Counted from the first letter of the stretch, positions 19,301-27,089 are shown. The stretch: 64,000 bases of DNA from Microbacterium testaceum (GCF_001476285.1 NZ_LDRU01000020.1:1-64000), one strand, 5' to 3'. Notes: a model not told the origin generated them from the letters alone. Made by a program: numbers and translations.

Positions 19301-21720
19301 AGGTGGGGCGCCCGATCTTCGCGCAGGATGCGCGGTTCGGCATCCGTCGCTTCTCGTACGACGCCGCCGGCCAGCTCGTCGCCGCGACCAACGGGATCGG
19401 CGGGGTCACCCGGTACGGCTACGACGAGCGGGGGCGGGTGGTGTCGATCACCGACCCCGCCGGCGGGGTCACCACCCGCACGTACACGCAGCTGGACAAG
19501 GTCGCCTCGCAGACCGACCCGCTCGGTCGCGTCACCACCGCGGAGTACGACGCGGCGGGGCGGCAGATCCGGCAGATCAGCCCCGACGGGACCGTGACGG
19601 AGTGGTCGTACGACGACGCCGGCCTTGAGTCCGGGCTCACCGTCAACGGCAAGCGGGTCACCGAGATCCGTCGCGACGCGCGGGCGCGCACGGCGACGAT
19701 CATCGACCACACCACAGACGAACCCACCACGCACACCCTCCGGTTCACTCGCCTGGATCGTCTCGCCGAGCGCACCACCAACGGTCGCTCAACCCGCTGG
19801 GAGTACGACGCCGACGGCGCCCGCATCCGCCTCATCACCCCCGACGGGGTGACGGTCGATTACGCGCGCGATGCCGCCGGGCACCTCAGCCGCATCGACC
19901 ACTCCCGCCTCGGCGCGGTGCACTACACGCGCGACGTATTCGGTCGGATCCTCGAAGCCCGCGCCGGCGACAGTCTCCAGACGTGGGAATACGAAGACGG
20001 GTACCCGGTCGCGCACACCCGCACCGACGCGGATGGCGCCGCCATCACCCGCATCACCCGTGACGACGACGGCCGCATCACCGCCATCGACGGGCGCGAC
20101 GGCACCACCCGTTACACGCACGACGACGCCGGGCAACTCCTCTCCGCCGTCACCGACGGGCACGTGAATGCGTGGGAGTACGACACCGCGGGACGCCTGG
20201 TCCGCGAAACCCTCGACGACACCGAACGCTCCTTCGCGTACGACCTCGCCGGGCAGCTCCTCACCCTCACCGCACCCGAGGGTGACACGACCTACCGCTA
20301 CGACGGGCAGGGGCGCCGGACCCGCGAAACCACCCCCACCGGGGCGACGGAGTACGCGTGGGATGACCGCGGGTGGATACGCGCGATCACCGCACACACC
20401 CCCGACGAAGAGCGCCGCACCGACCTGCGCGTGAACGCGCTCGGCGAACTCGACCGGATCGACGGAACCCCCCTCACCTGGGACGCCGACGCCTACGCCG
20501 CCACCCTCATCTCGGTCGGCGACACCGACGTGTTCCATGCCCCCGGCGCGATCACCGGCATCGGTGACACCTGGACCACCGGCGGATGGCGCGGCACCCG
20601 CACCACCACCACCGACGACCCCTGGGACGCCCTCACCACCGCCAACACCCTCGGCGGGGGAACCGTCGCGATCAGCCCCGCCGGTGGCCTCGACGTCGCT
20701 GGACTCGAATGGATGGGCGCCCGCGCCTACGACCCCACCACCCGCGGATTCCTCAGCACCGACCCCCTCACCGCACCCGCCGGCGCCGCCTGGTCAGCAA
20801 ACCCCTACTCATTCGCCGGGAACGACCCCCTCCACGCCGTCGACCCCCTCGGCCTCCAACCCGTCACCGACGAACAACTCACCGCCTACGCCAACGCCCA
20901 CCAAGGCGCCCTCGCCACCGCCGGCAACGCCATCGGCGAATGGTGGAACGAGAACTGGGAGTACGTCGCCGGCGGCGCCATGGTCATCGCCGGCGGCGTC
21001 ATGATCGCCACCGGCGTCGGCGGCCCCATCGGCGCCGCTCTCATCGGCGCCGGCGCCGACACCATCATTCAGAAGGCCACCACCGGCGAAGTCAACTGGG
21101 GACAGGTCGCCCTCACCGGTGCGTTCGGGCTCATCCCCGGAGCCGGAGCCGCCGGCGGCCTCCTCGCCCGCACCGGCGCCAACGCCGCCCAAGGCGCGGT
21201 CGAGAACACCGCCCAATACCTCATCAGCGGCCAACCCATCACCCCCGGCGGCCTCCTCGCCAACGCCGCCACCGGCGCCACCATGTCCGCCGTCACCGCC
21301 GGCGCCCTCAACCGCGTCCCCGCCGGCAACGCGATCACGAAACTCGACACTCTCCCGCCGAACCTCGCCGAGACGTTCTCCGGTGGCGTGTATCGGACGT
21401 CCGTGCTCGACGCGGACACCGTCCTGTATCGCGCCGGCTCGACCCAAGGCAGCCCGCTGGGCCAGTTCTTCTCGACGGATCCCCCCGTGGGCGTCATCCA
21501 AACCCGGATCGACAAGGCGATCCCGCCGGTGTGGCCGGACGGTACGCCGGCTCCTCTCGACACCGGGTTCGCGGTTCACATCCCCGCGGGGACACAGATC
21601 CATACGGGGACCGTGGCGAATCAAGGTGGGCTCTACATGGGCGGCACCGAACAGATCGTCGTTCAAAAGCCCTGGGAGATCCCGGGAGTACAGGTGGTGG
21701 ACCAATGGCCTCTCAACTAG
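16306..21720 (+). CDS. RHS/YD-repeat polymorphic toxin with WXG-like N-terminus
   Basis: 1804 residues. Residues 1-115 form an alpha-helical region resembling a T7SS WXG/LXG leader (KEDFQGAFSELF in place of W-x-G). A Pro/Gly linker (125-165) follows, then a DUF6531 segment (about 286-345, NDPVNSATGNF) and a long array of YD repeats (about 430-1480) that should fold as a hollow beta-cage around the toxin. The RHS core boundary FLSTDPLT...DPLGL lies at about 1483-1517. Beyond DPLGL the last 287 residues are the variable part: a glycine-rich hydrophobic stretch (about 1550-1590) of the pretoxin type and a C-terminal domain (about 1680-1804) with LYRAG, FFSTDPP and QGGLYMGGTEQI, reminiscent of ADP-ribosyltransferase-like toxins. 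The gene is intact. Immunity-like genes follow, the first overlapping the stop by 16 bp. Confidence 0.9.
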   Translation: MSDVDLEVYGAPDLTYDFGLADAVGSAANAAAAAVEGQTASRASYVATAKEDFQGAFSELFATNATTAASDARELASRLRDVSSFIGRLSDAAREENARRRRAREWKARVEARRSNWLDATWDDIFGEEPPPQGGEIEPPVFNASAVPTSPRQTPASGGGGGGGTSSARPENLRTFATGNSNLDAELSAHPGRVSSAASQFMATCDFGGIDVSPVVAGFRAWLDANANDTAWANTIAQAFEDAGTNGGIGTVSDAALAASLAAAGVSATRQDLVIDPPTAWGGAPTTGFVNDPVNSATGNFLEPENDLPFPAATALLSLTRMYNSLNDGAGVFGVGWSSILDTTLLLGEDDARFVMADGRQIVFGRDGRDWARGTGENYWLNRASAEDLAARGLALSEGLLVTDNAGAWWAFTTGGDWVGAGAGAGNVVTVHRDAAGAIVALEHSRNRRIDVDYVDGLVASVTSSDGRRVEYLYDDDHRLTAVTGPAGTRTYRWNDDDLIDQVVSAAGVIECTNVYDTQRRVREQTTEFGRHTRFTYLSGRVTEVADADGSNANTWIADRKGRLVGIIDTDGNRQSMAYDPTGNLVSVTDREGRITVHAYDTRGRKTRTVTPDGADITYGYDDHDRVTTVVTADGGIVTYDYPTDHERNPSRITDPAGGVTELDWADGLLRRVQDPEGVVVRFDYDAHGELVATRNADGAVARLVRDATGRVTQAITPLGAATRYVYDGAGALTSREDPDGAIWRYEHGPGGVVTAIIDPLGARTELEYGPHGQLTRTTDPLGRVIDRAFDSFGNVTAVTLPDGAAWGFTHDALSRLREITDPAGGVWTREYDAVGELARTTDPTGVSAEASRTDTTRTIHTAFEETSVRYDSFGRPEKIQDAAGDASLITYDPCGRPVEVLNADGGLTRLERDRAGRVTAITTPAGRTTRYEYDACGRPVAAIDALGARTTLEYDADSRVIARVLPTGERAEIEFDVAGRVVRERVPGAGFARFGYDKVGRPIFAQDARFGIRRFSYDAAGQLVAATNGIGGVTRYGYDERGRVVSITDPAGGVTTRTYTQLDKVASQTDPLGRVTTAEYDAAGRQIRQISPDGTVTEWSYDDAGLESGLTVNGKRVTEIRRDARARTATIIDHTTDEPTTHTLRFTRLDRLAERTTNGRSTRWEYDADGARIRLITPDGVTVDYARDAAGHLSRIDHSRLGAVHYTRDVFGRILEARAGDSLQTWEYEDGYPVAHTRTDADGAAITRITRDDDGRITAIDGRDGTTRYTHDDAGQLLSAVTDGHVNAWEYDTAGRLVRETLDDTERSFAYDLAGQLLTLTAPEGDTTYRYDGQGRRTRETTPTGATEYAWDDRGWIRAITAHTPDEERRTDLRVNALGELDRIDGTPLTWDADAYAATLISVGDTDVFHAPGAITGIGDTWTTGGWRGTRTTTTDDPWDALTTANTLGGGTVAISPAGGLDVAGLEWMGARAYDPTTRGFLSTDPLTAPAGAAWSANPYSFAGNDPLHAVDPLGLQPVTDEQLTAYANAHQGALATAGNAIGEWWNENWEYVAGGAMVIAGGVMIATGVGGPIGAALIGAGADTIIQKATTGEVNWGQVALTGAFGLIPGAGAAGGLLARTGANAAQGAVENTAQYLISGQPITPGGLLANAATGATMSAVTAGALNRVPAGNAITKLDTLPPNLAETFSGGVYRTSVLDADTVLYRAGSTQGSPLGQFFSTDPPVGVIQTRIDKAIPPVWPDGTPAPLDTGFAVHIPAGTQIHTGTVANQGGLYMGGTEQIVVQKPWEIPGVQVVDQWPLN
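17640..20760 (+). repeat. YD-repeat coding array inside the RHS toxin
   Basis: Dozens of degenerate repeats of about 20-22 codons encode variants of Y-D-x2-G-x-[LV]-x8-G. The DNA of the repeats is diverged and locally highly skewed to C (for example 18040-18260 and 20270-20900), so it is a protein repeat and not a tandem DNA satellite. Similar segments could nevertheless support intragenic recombination or assembly errors. Confidence 0.85.
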
Positions 21721-22004
21721 TCGACGACGCGATCGCGCAGGTCTCCGCGCTGGCGGAGGTCTTGGAGTCCGTCGGGGCGGCACGATACGCGGAGTTCTTC
21801 GCGCGCCTCGAGGGCGATCTGCGTCACGCGAGCGATGCCGGCGACATCCGGGATGCCGTCCACCGCGGCCTCGCGATGTACGGCGGCATGAACACGTTCA
21901 ACGACTTCGTCCTGATGGACGGCAACACACCGGACATCGCGAACAACCGCAGGATCGATGCGCTGCGCACCGCCGTTTACGACAGCCTGCTTCGTCTCGC
22001 GTGA
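21705..22004 (+). CDS. Small acidic protein, probable cognate immunity protein (DUF6966-like)
   Basis: 99 residues, ATG at 21705 inside the RHS 3' end (16-bp overlap), which is the position expected for a cognate immunity gene. The sequence is mostly helical (AQVSALAEVLESVGAARYAEFF) with a GGMNTFNDFVLM motif close to the end. This motif and size resemble the small DUF6966-type proteins often found beside polymorphic toxins; that assignment is from memory of the pattern. It has no signal peptide, so it would protect in the cytoplasm, which agrees with a toxin acting inside cells. Confidence 0.7.
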   Translation: MASQLVDDAIAQVSALAEVLESVGAARYAEFFARLEGDLRHASDAGDIRDAVHRGLAMYGGMNTFNDFVLMDGNTPDIANNRRIDALRTAVYDSLLRLA

Positions 22005-22077
22005 TTCGACCCCGCTCGCGGTCCCTGATCTCCGACACCCCGCCACAGGATGACCGATCGACTTTTCCCCCACCCTC

Positions 22078-22221
22078 GTGAGCGTCGGGATCGCCTTCAT
22101 CGCCATGATCGTCGTCACGATTGCGGTGTCCGCGGGCGTTCGCCGGTCGCCATCGACCGAGAAGGAGCGGTCCCAGCGCACTCCGTCACGTACGGCCGTA
22201 TCTCGTTCGCGAACGCGTTGA
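22078..22221 (+). CDS. Possible 47-residue single-pass membrane peptide
   Basis: GTG ORF whose first 21 residues form one strong hydrophobic segment (VGIAFIAMIVVTIAVSAGV), followed by a basic, Ser/Arg-rich tail. There is no clear ribosome site. It may be a small membrane protein, or the remnant of a larger one, in the otherwise empty 275 bp between two immunity-like genes. Weak call, made only because membrane-spanning immunity proteins are common in such loci. Confidence 0.3.
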   Translation: MSVGIAFIAMIVVTIAVSAGVRRSPSTEKERSQRTPSRTAVSRSRTR

Positions 22222-22279
22222 CCGGCGGCCGGACAGACCGACCTGCGCTCGGCCTCGTCTCGGCTCGGGAGCTGCCCGG

Positions 22280-23146
22280 ATGACCGTCTCTTCCGCGCAC
22301 CTGTGCCGCGTCTGCGGGTACTTCTCCGACGATCCCCCGTGGGGGCTCGATGGGTGCTGCCCGACCTATGAGTACTGTCCCTGCTGCGGCGTCGAGTGGG
22401 GCTACCAGGACTCCCTGCCGACCTCCGTCGACCGATTCCGATCGGAATGGGTGCAGCGCGGCGGGACGTGGACGGACCGCGCCGTACCATCCGACGGCCT
22501 CACGACGAACGAGCGTCTCCGCCGCCTCAGCACCCACCGAGAAGAAGCGCCGATGACAGACCTCGCCGGCGAGATCATCTTCCATCCGCCGACCGCGGGC
22601 GGCCGGCGGTCGGGTCCCCCGACAGGAGAGGACTACTTCCCGACGGCCACCGTTCTCGCGGCCGGCGCGTCGGAACGCGACGCATTCAGCATCCGCGTCC
22701 ACCTTGCCCACGTGCCCTCGGCAATGCGGTGGACACCCTCCACGGTCGGCGTGCTCGTCCCCGTCTCACCGGGCTCCGAAGCGGTGGTCGCCGGCGCTCA
22801 CCTGCGCGTCTACGAATGCCCGCAAGTGGTGGGACAGCTCCGCCTCCTCGGGTCTGCGGACGAGACGAACGCCCACGCGCCGGGAATCGCGCGATGGGCG
22901 AGCGCGGAGATCACGTCCCTCCGCGTGGACCTCGGCGGCATCCTGGATCCGGCGGTGCTGCGCGACGTCACCGACCTGGTCGACCACGCGGAGCCCGGAA
23001 TCGCGCTCGACCTGCTCTGCGACAGACTCCTCGACGCGAACGCACCTCTCGACGTCGTGCAGCGCGGCCGGCTCCTCACCGTCGGGCGAGCGATGGGCCT
23101 CGACGAGACCGTCGCCTTCCTCGGTGACGCGCCTGCGGAAAGATGA
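22280..23146 (+). CDS. Composite immunity-like protein: cysteine-rich CPCC module, EF-Tu-like barrel module and helical C-terminal module
   Basis: One uninterrupted frame of 288 residues from the ATG at 22280. Residues 1-90 are a cysteine-rich module with CRVCGYF, a CC pair and CPCCGVEWG, probably zinc-binding, as in small proteins beside RHS toxins. From about residue 92 the motif EIIFHPPTAGGRRSGPP resembles the EF-Tu domain III-like small proteins. The last 60 residues (HAEPGIALDLLCDRLLDA) resemble MafI-like immunity helices. An internal ATG at 22553 could start a separate 197-residue protein, but no stop or clear ribosome site separates the parts. No family covering the whole is known to me. 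Its stop overlaps the next start (ATGA). Confidence 0.65.
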   Translation: MTVSSAHLCRVCGYFSDDPPWGLDGCCPTYEYCPCCGVEWGYQDSLPTSVDRFRSEWVQRGGTWTDRAVPSDGLTTNERLRRLSTHREEAPMTDLAGEIIFHPPTAGGRRSGPPTGEDYFPTATVLAAGASERDAFSIRVHLAHVPSAMRWTPSTVGVLVPVSPGSEAVVAGAHLRVYECPQVVGQLRLLGSADETNAHAPGIARWASAEITSLRVDLGGILDPAVLRDVTDLVDHAEPGIALDLLCDRLLDANAPLDVVQRGRLLTVGRAMGLDETVAFLGDAPAER

Positions 23147-23532
23147 CCGACATGGACCGACAGCTCCGCGTCACCCCGCTCAACGCGCAAGTCGCGATCT
23201 TCTCCCCGGGCGCGGCCGAGTTCCCGGAGTGGGAGACCGGCGACGAACCGGCCGTGGCGACGACGACGGCAATCCTGATCGCCACCCGAGACGACCTGGC
23301 GGGAGAGGTCACGCTCCGCGTCCGCATCGACGCAGCGCCCGTCGACGGTTTCGCCGAGGTCCTCACCGCAACGCTTCTCCTCTCCGACGGCGTCGTCGCG
23401 TTCGGGTCCTTCCTGTCCGGAGAGATCGAACGGATGCCACTGCCCACCGCCGGCGCCCACCTCGCGACCGTGTCCGTCGACGTCCCCGGCGAGGCGAGCA
23501 GCGTCCTCGTCACCCTGACGCCCGCGACCTGA
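23143..23532 (+). CDS. Hypothetical beta-rich protein of the RHS immunity cluster
   Basis: 129 residues, overlapping the preceding gene by 4 bp and therefore coupled to it. The sequence is acidic and predicted to be mostly beta strand, with FPEWETGDEPAVATTTA near residues 27-42 and no signal peptide, cysteine or membrane segment. I do not recognise the family. Its place as the last gene of the toxin-immunity string makes an immunity or accessory role likely. A conserved recO begins 47 bp later and marks the right edge of the accessory segment. Confidence 0.6.
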   Translation: MTDMDRQLRVTPLNAQVAIFSPGAAEFPEWETGDEPAVATTTAILIATRDDLAGEVTLRVRIDAAPVDGFAEVLTATLLLSDGVVAFGSFLSGEIERMPLPTAGAHLATVSVDVPGEASSVLVTLTPAT

Positions 23533-23568
23533 GGCGCGGCGCACCGCCGCCTCTCGGCATCCGGGTCC

Positions 23569-23574
23569 GATAAT
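23569..23574 (+). promoter_or_regulatory. -10 box of a leaderless recO promoter
   Basis: GATAAT ends 5 nt before the GTG at 23580, with no ribosome site between. The gene is preceded by the accessory cluster, so it needs its own promoter. Confidence 0.5.
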
Positions 23575-23579
23575 GGACT

Positions 23580-24308
23580 GTGCCCACCTACCGCGACGAA
23601 GTCGTGGTCCTGCGTACCCACAAGCTCGGGGAGGCGGACCGCATCCTCACCCTCCTCAGCCGCCGCAACGGCAAGATCCGCGCGGTCGCGAAGGGCGTGC
23701 GCCGCACCTCGTCGAAGTTCGGGTCGCGCCTCGAGCCCTTCATGGTCGCCGACGTGCAGCTGTTCAAGGGGCGCAACTTCGACATCGTGCAGCAGGCCGA
23801 GTCGCTCGGCTCGTACGGAGCCGACATCGTCGTCAACTACGACCGGTACACCACCGCCAGCGCGATGGTCGAGACCGCCGACCGACTGAACGAGGCCGAA
23901 GCCACCCCTCAGCAGTACCTGCTGCTCGTGGGTGGTCTGCGTTCGCTCGCGCGGGGGGATCACTCGGAGCGCAGCGTCCTCGACTCCTACCTTCTGCGCG
24001 CGATGGCCCTCTCGGGCTGGGCGCCGGGGCTGACCGAGTGCGCGCGCTGCGGCACGGTCGGCGATCACCCGTACTTCCTCGCCCAGCTCGGCGGCGTGGT
24101 CTGTTCGACGTGCGCTCCCGCGGGCTCGCCCCGGGTCGCGCGTGAGACGGTCGACATGCTCCGCGCCCTCATGGCGGGGGAGTGGGAGACCATCGACGCC
24201 GCCCCGGGCCGCACGATCTCGGCGGCCTCGGGTCTCGTGGCCGCGTACGCGCAGTTCCATCTGGAGCGTGGCATCCGTTCCCTCTCGCACCTGGAGACGC
24301 ACCGATGA
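23580..24308 (+). CDS. recO: DNA repair protein RecO
   Basis: 242 residues, GTG start. An N-terminal OB fold ([20 protein letters not shown], then [24 protein letters not shown]) is followed by a helical C-terminal domain containing a zinc site CARCG...CSTCAP. RecO anneals complementary strands and loads RecA on SSB-coated DNA together with RecR. The ATGA overlap with uppS is the usual arrangement in actinobacteria. Confidence 0.94.
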   Translation: MPTYRDEVVVLRTHKLGEADRILTLLSRRNGKIRAVAKGVRRTSSKFGSRLEPFMVADVQLFKGRNFDIVQQAESLGSYGADIVVNYDRYTTASAMVETADRLNEAEATPQQYLLLVGGLRSLARGDHSERSVLDSYLLRAMALSGWAPGLTECARCGTVGDHPYFLAQLGGVVCSTCAPAGSPRVARETVDMLRALMAGEWETIDAAPGRTISAASGLVAAYAQFHLERGIRSLSHLETHR

Positions 24309-25111
24309 CGCCCAAGCCGTTCACGCACCGCGATGCCGTGCCGTACCGCCCCCTCGACTGGACGGGGGAGTACCCGCCCGCGTACCCGAAGGGGTCGGTT
24401 CCCGAACACGTCGCGATCGTCATGGACGGGAACGGCCGCTGGGCCAACCGTCAGGGGCTCACGCGCGTCGAAGGGCACCGCGCCGGCGAGGCCGCTCTGC
24501 TCGATGTGGTCGCGGGCGCCATCCAGGCCGGGGTCAAGCACCTGTCGGTCTACGCGTTCTCAACCGAGAACTGGTCGCGCTCGCCCGACGAGGTGCGCTT
24601 CCTCATGGGGTTCAACCGCGAGGTGCTGCACCGTCGCCGCGATCAGCTCAACGAGTGGGGCGTGCGCATCCGCTGGTCGGGGCGCAAGCCGCGCCTGTGG
24701 GGCTCGGTCATCAAGGAGCTGCAACACGCCGAACGGCTCACCGAGGGCAACGACGTGCTGACCCTGACGATGTGCGTCAACTACGGCGGACGCGTGGAGA
24801 TCGTGGATGCCATGCGCCGCATCGGCGACGACATCGCCGCAGGCAGGCTCAAGCCGTCGGCGGTGACCGAGAAGCTGATCCGCAAGAACCTCTACCAACC
24901 CGACATGCCCGACGTCGACCTCTTCGTCCGCTCCAGCGGCGAGCAGCGCACCTCGAACTTCCTGCTCTGGGAGTCGGCGTACGCCGAGATGGTCTTCCTC
25001 GACACGCTGTGGCCCGACTTCCGTCGCACGCACCTGTGGGAAGCCATCGGGCTCTACCTCTCGCGCGACCGACGGTTCGGCGGCGCGATCGACACCCCCA
25101 CCGGGAAATGA
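24305..25111 (+). CDS. uppS: Isoprenyl (undecaprenyl/decaprenyl) diphosphate synthase
   Basis: 268 residues from the ATG overlapping the recO stop. Cis-prenyltransferase signatures are MDGNGRWA (catalytic Asp and diphosphate loop), the substrate-wall segment [10 protein letters not shown], and [11 protein letters not shown] near the C-terminus. The enzyme chains isopentenyl diphosphate units into the cis-polyprenyl diphosphate carrier for peptidoglycan and other wall polymers. The exact chain length cannot be told. It is membrane-associated but soluble by sequence. Confidence 0.94.
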   Translation: MTPKPFTHRDAVPYRPLDWTGEYPPAYPKGSVPEHVAIVMDGNGRWANRQGLTRVEGHRAGEAALLDVVAGAIQAGVKHLSVYAFSTENWSRSPDEVRFLMGFNREVLHRRRDQLNEWGVRIRWSGRKPRLWGSVIKELQHAERLTEGNDVLTLTMCVNYGGRVEIVDAMRRIGDDIAAGRLKPSAVTEKLIRKNLYQPDMPDVDLFVRSSGEQRTSNFLLWESAYAEMVFLDTLWPDFRRTHLWEAIGLYLSRDRRFGGAIDTPTGK

Positions 25112-25157
25112 ATACCGCGATCGGAATAGATCGCTCACCAGAAGGGTTCTCCCCGAT

Positions 25158-25841
25158 ATGACGGATGCCATCAAGATCGACGTGTGGAGCGACATCGCCT
25201 GCCCCTGGTGCTACATCGGCAAGCGGAACCTCGAGAACGGCCTGGCCGCCACGGCCGACGATGACGACGCCCCGGTCGTCGAGATCGAGTACCACTCATT
25301 CGAGCTCTCGCCCGACACGCCCGAGGACTTCCACGGCGGCGAGGTCGACTACCTCTCGCAGCACAAGGGCATCTCTCCCGACCAGGCACGCGAGATGCTC
25401 GATCGCGTCACCGGCGTCGCCGCCGAGGCGGGACTGGCATACCGCTTCGACATCCTCCAGCACACCAACACCGTCAAGGCGCACGAGCTGCTGCACTTCG
25501 CGAAGGAGAACGGCAAGCAGCTGGAGCTGGCCGAGGTCCTCATGTCGGCGTACTTCCTCGAGGGCAAGCACGTGGGTCGCGACGACGACCTCGTCGCTCT
25601 GGCGGTGGAGGTCGGTCTCGACGAGGATGCCGCCCGCGAGGCGCTCGCATCGCAGCGCTACCGTGCCGCGGTCCGTGCCGACCAGGAGCAGGCGCAGCAG
25701 TTCGGGATCACGGGCGTGCCGTTCTTCGTGATCGACGGCAAATACGGGGTGAGTGGAGCGCAGCCGGTCGAGGCGTTCAGCCAGATCGCCCGTCAGGTGT
25801 GGGGCGAGCGCCGCGAGGCATCCGCGACCGCCGACGCCTGA
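25158..25841 (+). CDS. DsbA-family oxidoreductase, FrnE-like
   Basis: 227 residues, ATG at 25158. A thioredoxin fold with the active site CPWC in SDIACPWCYIGK and the cis-proline region GVPFFVI near residue 193 place it in the FrnE/2-hydroxychromene isomerase-like group of cytoplasmic DsbA relatives. There is no signal peptide. FrnE homologues act as disulfide oxidoreductases in stress resistance. It follows uppS by 46 bp and may be co-transcribed. Confidence 0.87.
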   Translation: MTDAIKIDVWSDIACPWCYIGKRNLENGLAATADDDDAPVVEIEYHSFELSPDTPEDFHGGEVDYLSQHKGISPDQAREMLDRVTGVAAEAGLAYRFDILQHTNTVKAHELLHFAKENGKQLELAEVLMSAYFLEGKHVGRDDDLVALAVEVGLDEDAAREALASQRYRAAVRADQEQAQQFGITGVPFFVIDGKYGVSGAQPVEAFSQIARQVWGERREASATADA

Positions 25842-25851
25842 CTTTTCCTCC

Positions 25852-25896
25852 ACAGCGGTGTCCGCACCCGGCTCCGGCCGGAGCGGGCACCGCTGT
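25852..25896 (+). terminator. Strong hairpin, probable terminator after the FrnE-like gene
   Basis: Nine perfect base pairs (25852-25860 with 25888-25896) continue through a G-U pair into a further CCGC/GCGG stem. It lies between the stop at 25841 and the promoter of dusB. No U-tract follows, which is common for actinobacterial terminators. Confidence 0.5.
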
Positions 25897-25910
25897 CGCA
25901 CGACGTCTGG

Positions 25911-25916
25911 GAGAAT
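25911..25916 (+). promoter_or_regulatory. Probable -10 box of dusB (leaderless)
   Basis: GAGAAT ends 6 nt before the GTG at 25923. There is no ribosome site. It lies directly after the hairpin that closes the previous unit. Confidence 0.4.
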
Positions 25917-25922
25917 GAGACA

Positions 25923-27089
25923 GTGAACACGGCATTGGCTCCGGCGCGGACGCTCCGCATCGGCAACATCGAGCTCGACGCCCCCGTCGTCCTCGCTCCG
26001 ATGGCCGGCATCACGAACACGGCGTTCCGTCGCCTGTGTCGCGAGTACGGTGCCGGGCTGTACGTGAGCGAGATGATCACGACGCGCGCCCTCGTCGAGC
26101 GCAACGACACGACCATGCGGCTGATCCGCCATCACGAGTCCGAGACTCCGCGCTCGATCCAGCTGTACGGCGTCGATCCGGCTACCGTCGAGGCGGCCGT
26201 GCGCATGATCGTCGACGAAGACCACGCCGATCACATCGACCTGAACTTCGGCTGCCCCGTCCCGAAGGTCACCCGTCGCGGCGGCGGCGCCGCTCTGCCG
26301 TGGAAGACCTCGCTGTTCCGCGAGATCGTCGAGCGCGCGGTCCGTGCGGCGGGCGACAAGCCCCTCACGGTCAAGATGCGCAAGGGCATCGACGCCGATC
26401 ACCTGACCTACCTCGAGGCCGGGCGCATCGCCGAGGGAGCGGGCGTGGCATCCATCGCCCTGCACGCGCGCACCGCGAGCGAGTTCTACTCGGGCCACGC
26501 CGACTGGTCGGCGATCACGAAGCTGAAAGAGACCGTCACGAGTGTGCCGGTCCTCGGCAACGGAGACATCTGGTCGGCCGACGACGCCGCGCGCATGATG
26601 GCCGAGACCGGCTGCGACGGCGTCGTGGTCGGTCGCGGATGCCTCGGACGCCCGTGGCTCTTCGGCGACCTCGCCCGAGCGCTGGGCCAGCCGGGCGCCG
26701 CCCACGGCGAACCGGTCGACGCCACGCTCGGCTTCGTCGCGAAAGCCTTCCGCCGTCACGCCGAACTGCTCGTCGAGTTCTTCGACGACGAGGGCCGCGG
26801 ATGCCGAGACATCCGCAAGCACGTCGCCTGGTACTTCAAGGGATACCCGGTCGGCGGTGAGCTGCGCGCGAGCCTTGCGACCGCGTCGACCCTCGACGAG
26901 ATCGACGAGCTGCTCGCGACCATGGAGCTCGACGCCCCCTACCCGGGAGCAGCGGCCGAGGGTCAGCGCGGTCGTGCGGGCACGCCGAAGCGTCCCGCGC
27001 TGCCCGACGGCTGGCTGGACTCGCGCGAGATCGGCGACGCCGCCGGCCGCGAACTCGCCGAAGCGGAGCTGCACCACAGTGGCGGCTGA
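25923..27089 (+). CDS. dusB: tRNA-dihydrouridine synthase DusB
   Basis: 388 residues, GTG start. FMN-binding TIM barrel with APMAGITNTAFRRL at the N-terminus, the catalytic cysteine in NFGCPVPKVTRRGGG, TVKMRKG and GNGDIW, plus a C-terminal helical tRNA-binding domain (HVAWYFKGYPVG). The enzyme reduces uridine in the tRNA D-loop using NADPH. It is about 40 residues longer than E. coli DusB, the extra part being a C-terminal tail. It overlaps dgt by 11 bp, as in many actinobacteria. Confidence 0.94.
   Translation: MNTALAPARTLRIGNIELDAPVVLAPMAGITNTAFRRLCREYGAGLYVSEMITTRALVERNDTTMRLIRHHESETPRSIQLYGVDPATVEAAVRMIVDEDHADHIDLNFGCPVPKVTRRGGGAALPWKTSLFREIVERAVRAAGDKPLTVKMRKGIDADHLTYLEAGRIAEGAGVASIALHARTASEFYSGHADWSAITKLKETVTSVPVLGNGDIWSADDAARMMAETGCDGVVVGRGCLGRPWLFGDLARALGQPGAAHGEPVDATLGFVAKAFRRHAELLVEFFDDEGRGCRDIRKHVAWYFKGYPVGGELRASLATASTLDEIDELLATMELDAPYPGAAAEGQRGRAGTPKRPALPDGWLDSREIGDAAGRELAEAELHHSGG

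Noticed and set aside
16753-19734. 993-codon minus-strand frame under the RHS gene
   Set aside because: Mirror of the YD repeats (repeated Gly/Val/Asp pattern); no start context or homology-like features.
17640-20760. YD repeats as a CRISPR or tandem satellite array
   Set aside because: Repeats are degenerate at DNA level, keep one reading frame and have no regular identical direct repeats with unique spacers. I saw no CRISPR elsewhere.
20586-22004. 472-codon frame running from within the RHS gene into the immunity gene
   Set aside because: Its first part is Arg/His/Pro-rich out-of-frame translation; only the last 99 codons from 21705 are plausible.
22540-22560. Frameshift or missing stop between two immunity genes
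   Set aside because: The frame is continuous and both halves are in phase with no codon-use break; a fusion or an internal start explains it without an error. Kept only as a test in the finding.
14941-23532. Mobile genomic island carrying the RHS locus
   Set aside because: No integrase, transposase, attachment repeats or tRNA at the borders, and GC content is similar to the rest; only gene content is accessory.
24182-24304. Longer N-terminus for the uppS product starting inside recO
   Set aside because: The ATG at 24305 overlaps the recO stop and gives normal family length; the extension is out-of-frame recO sequence.
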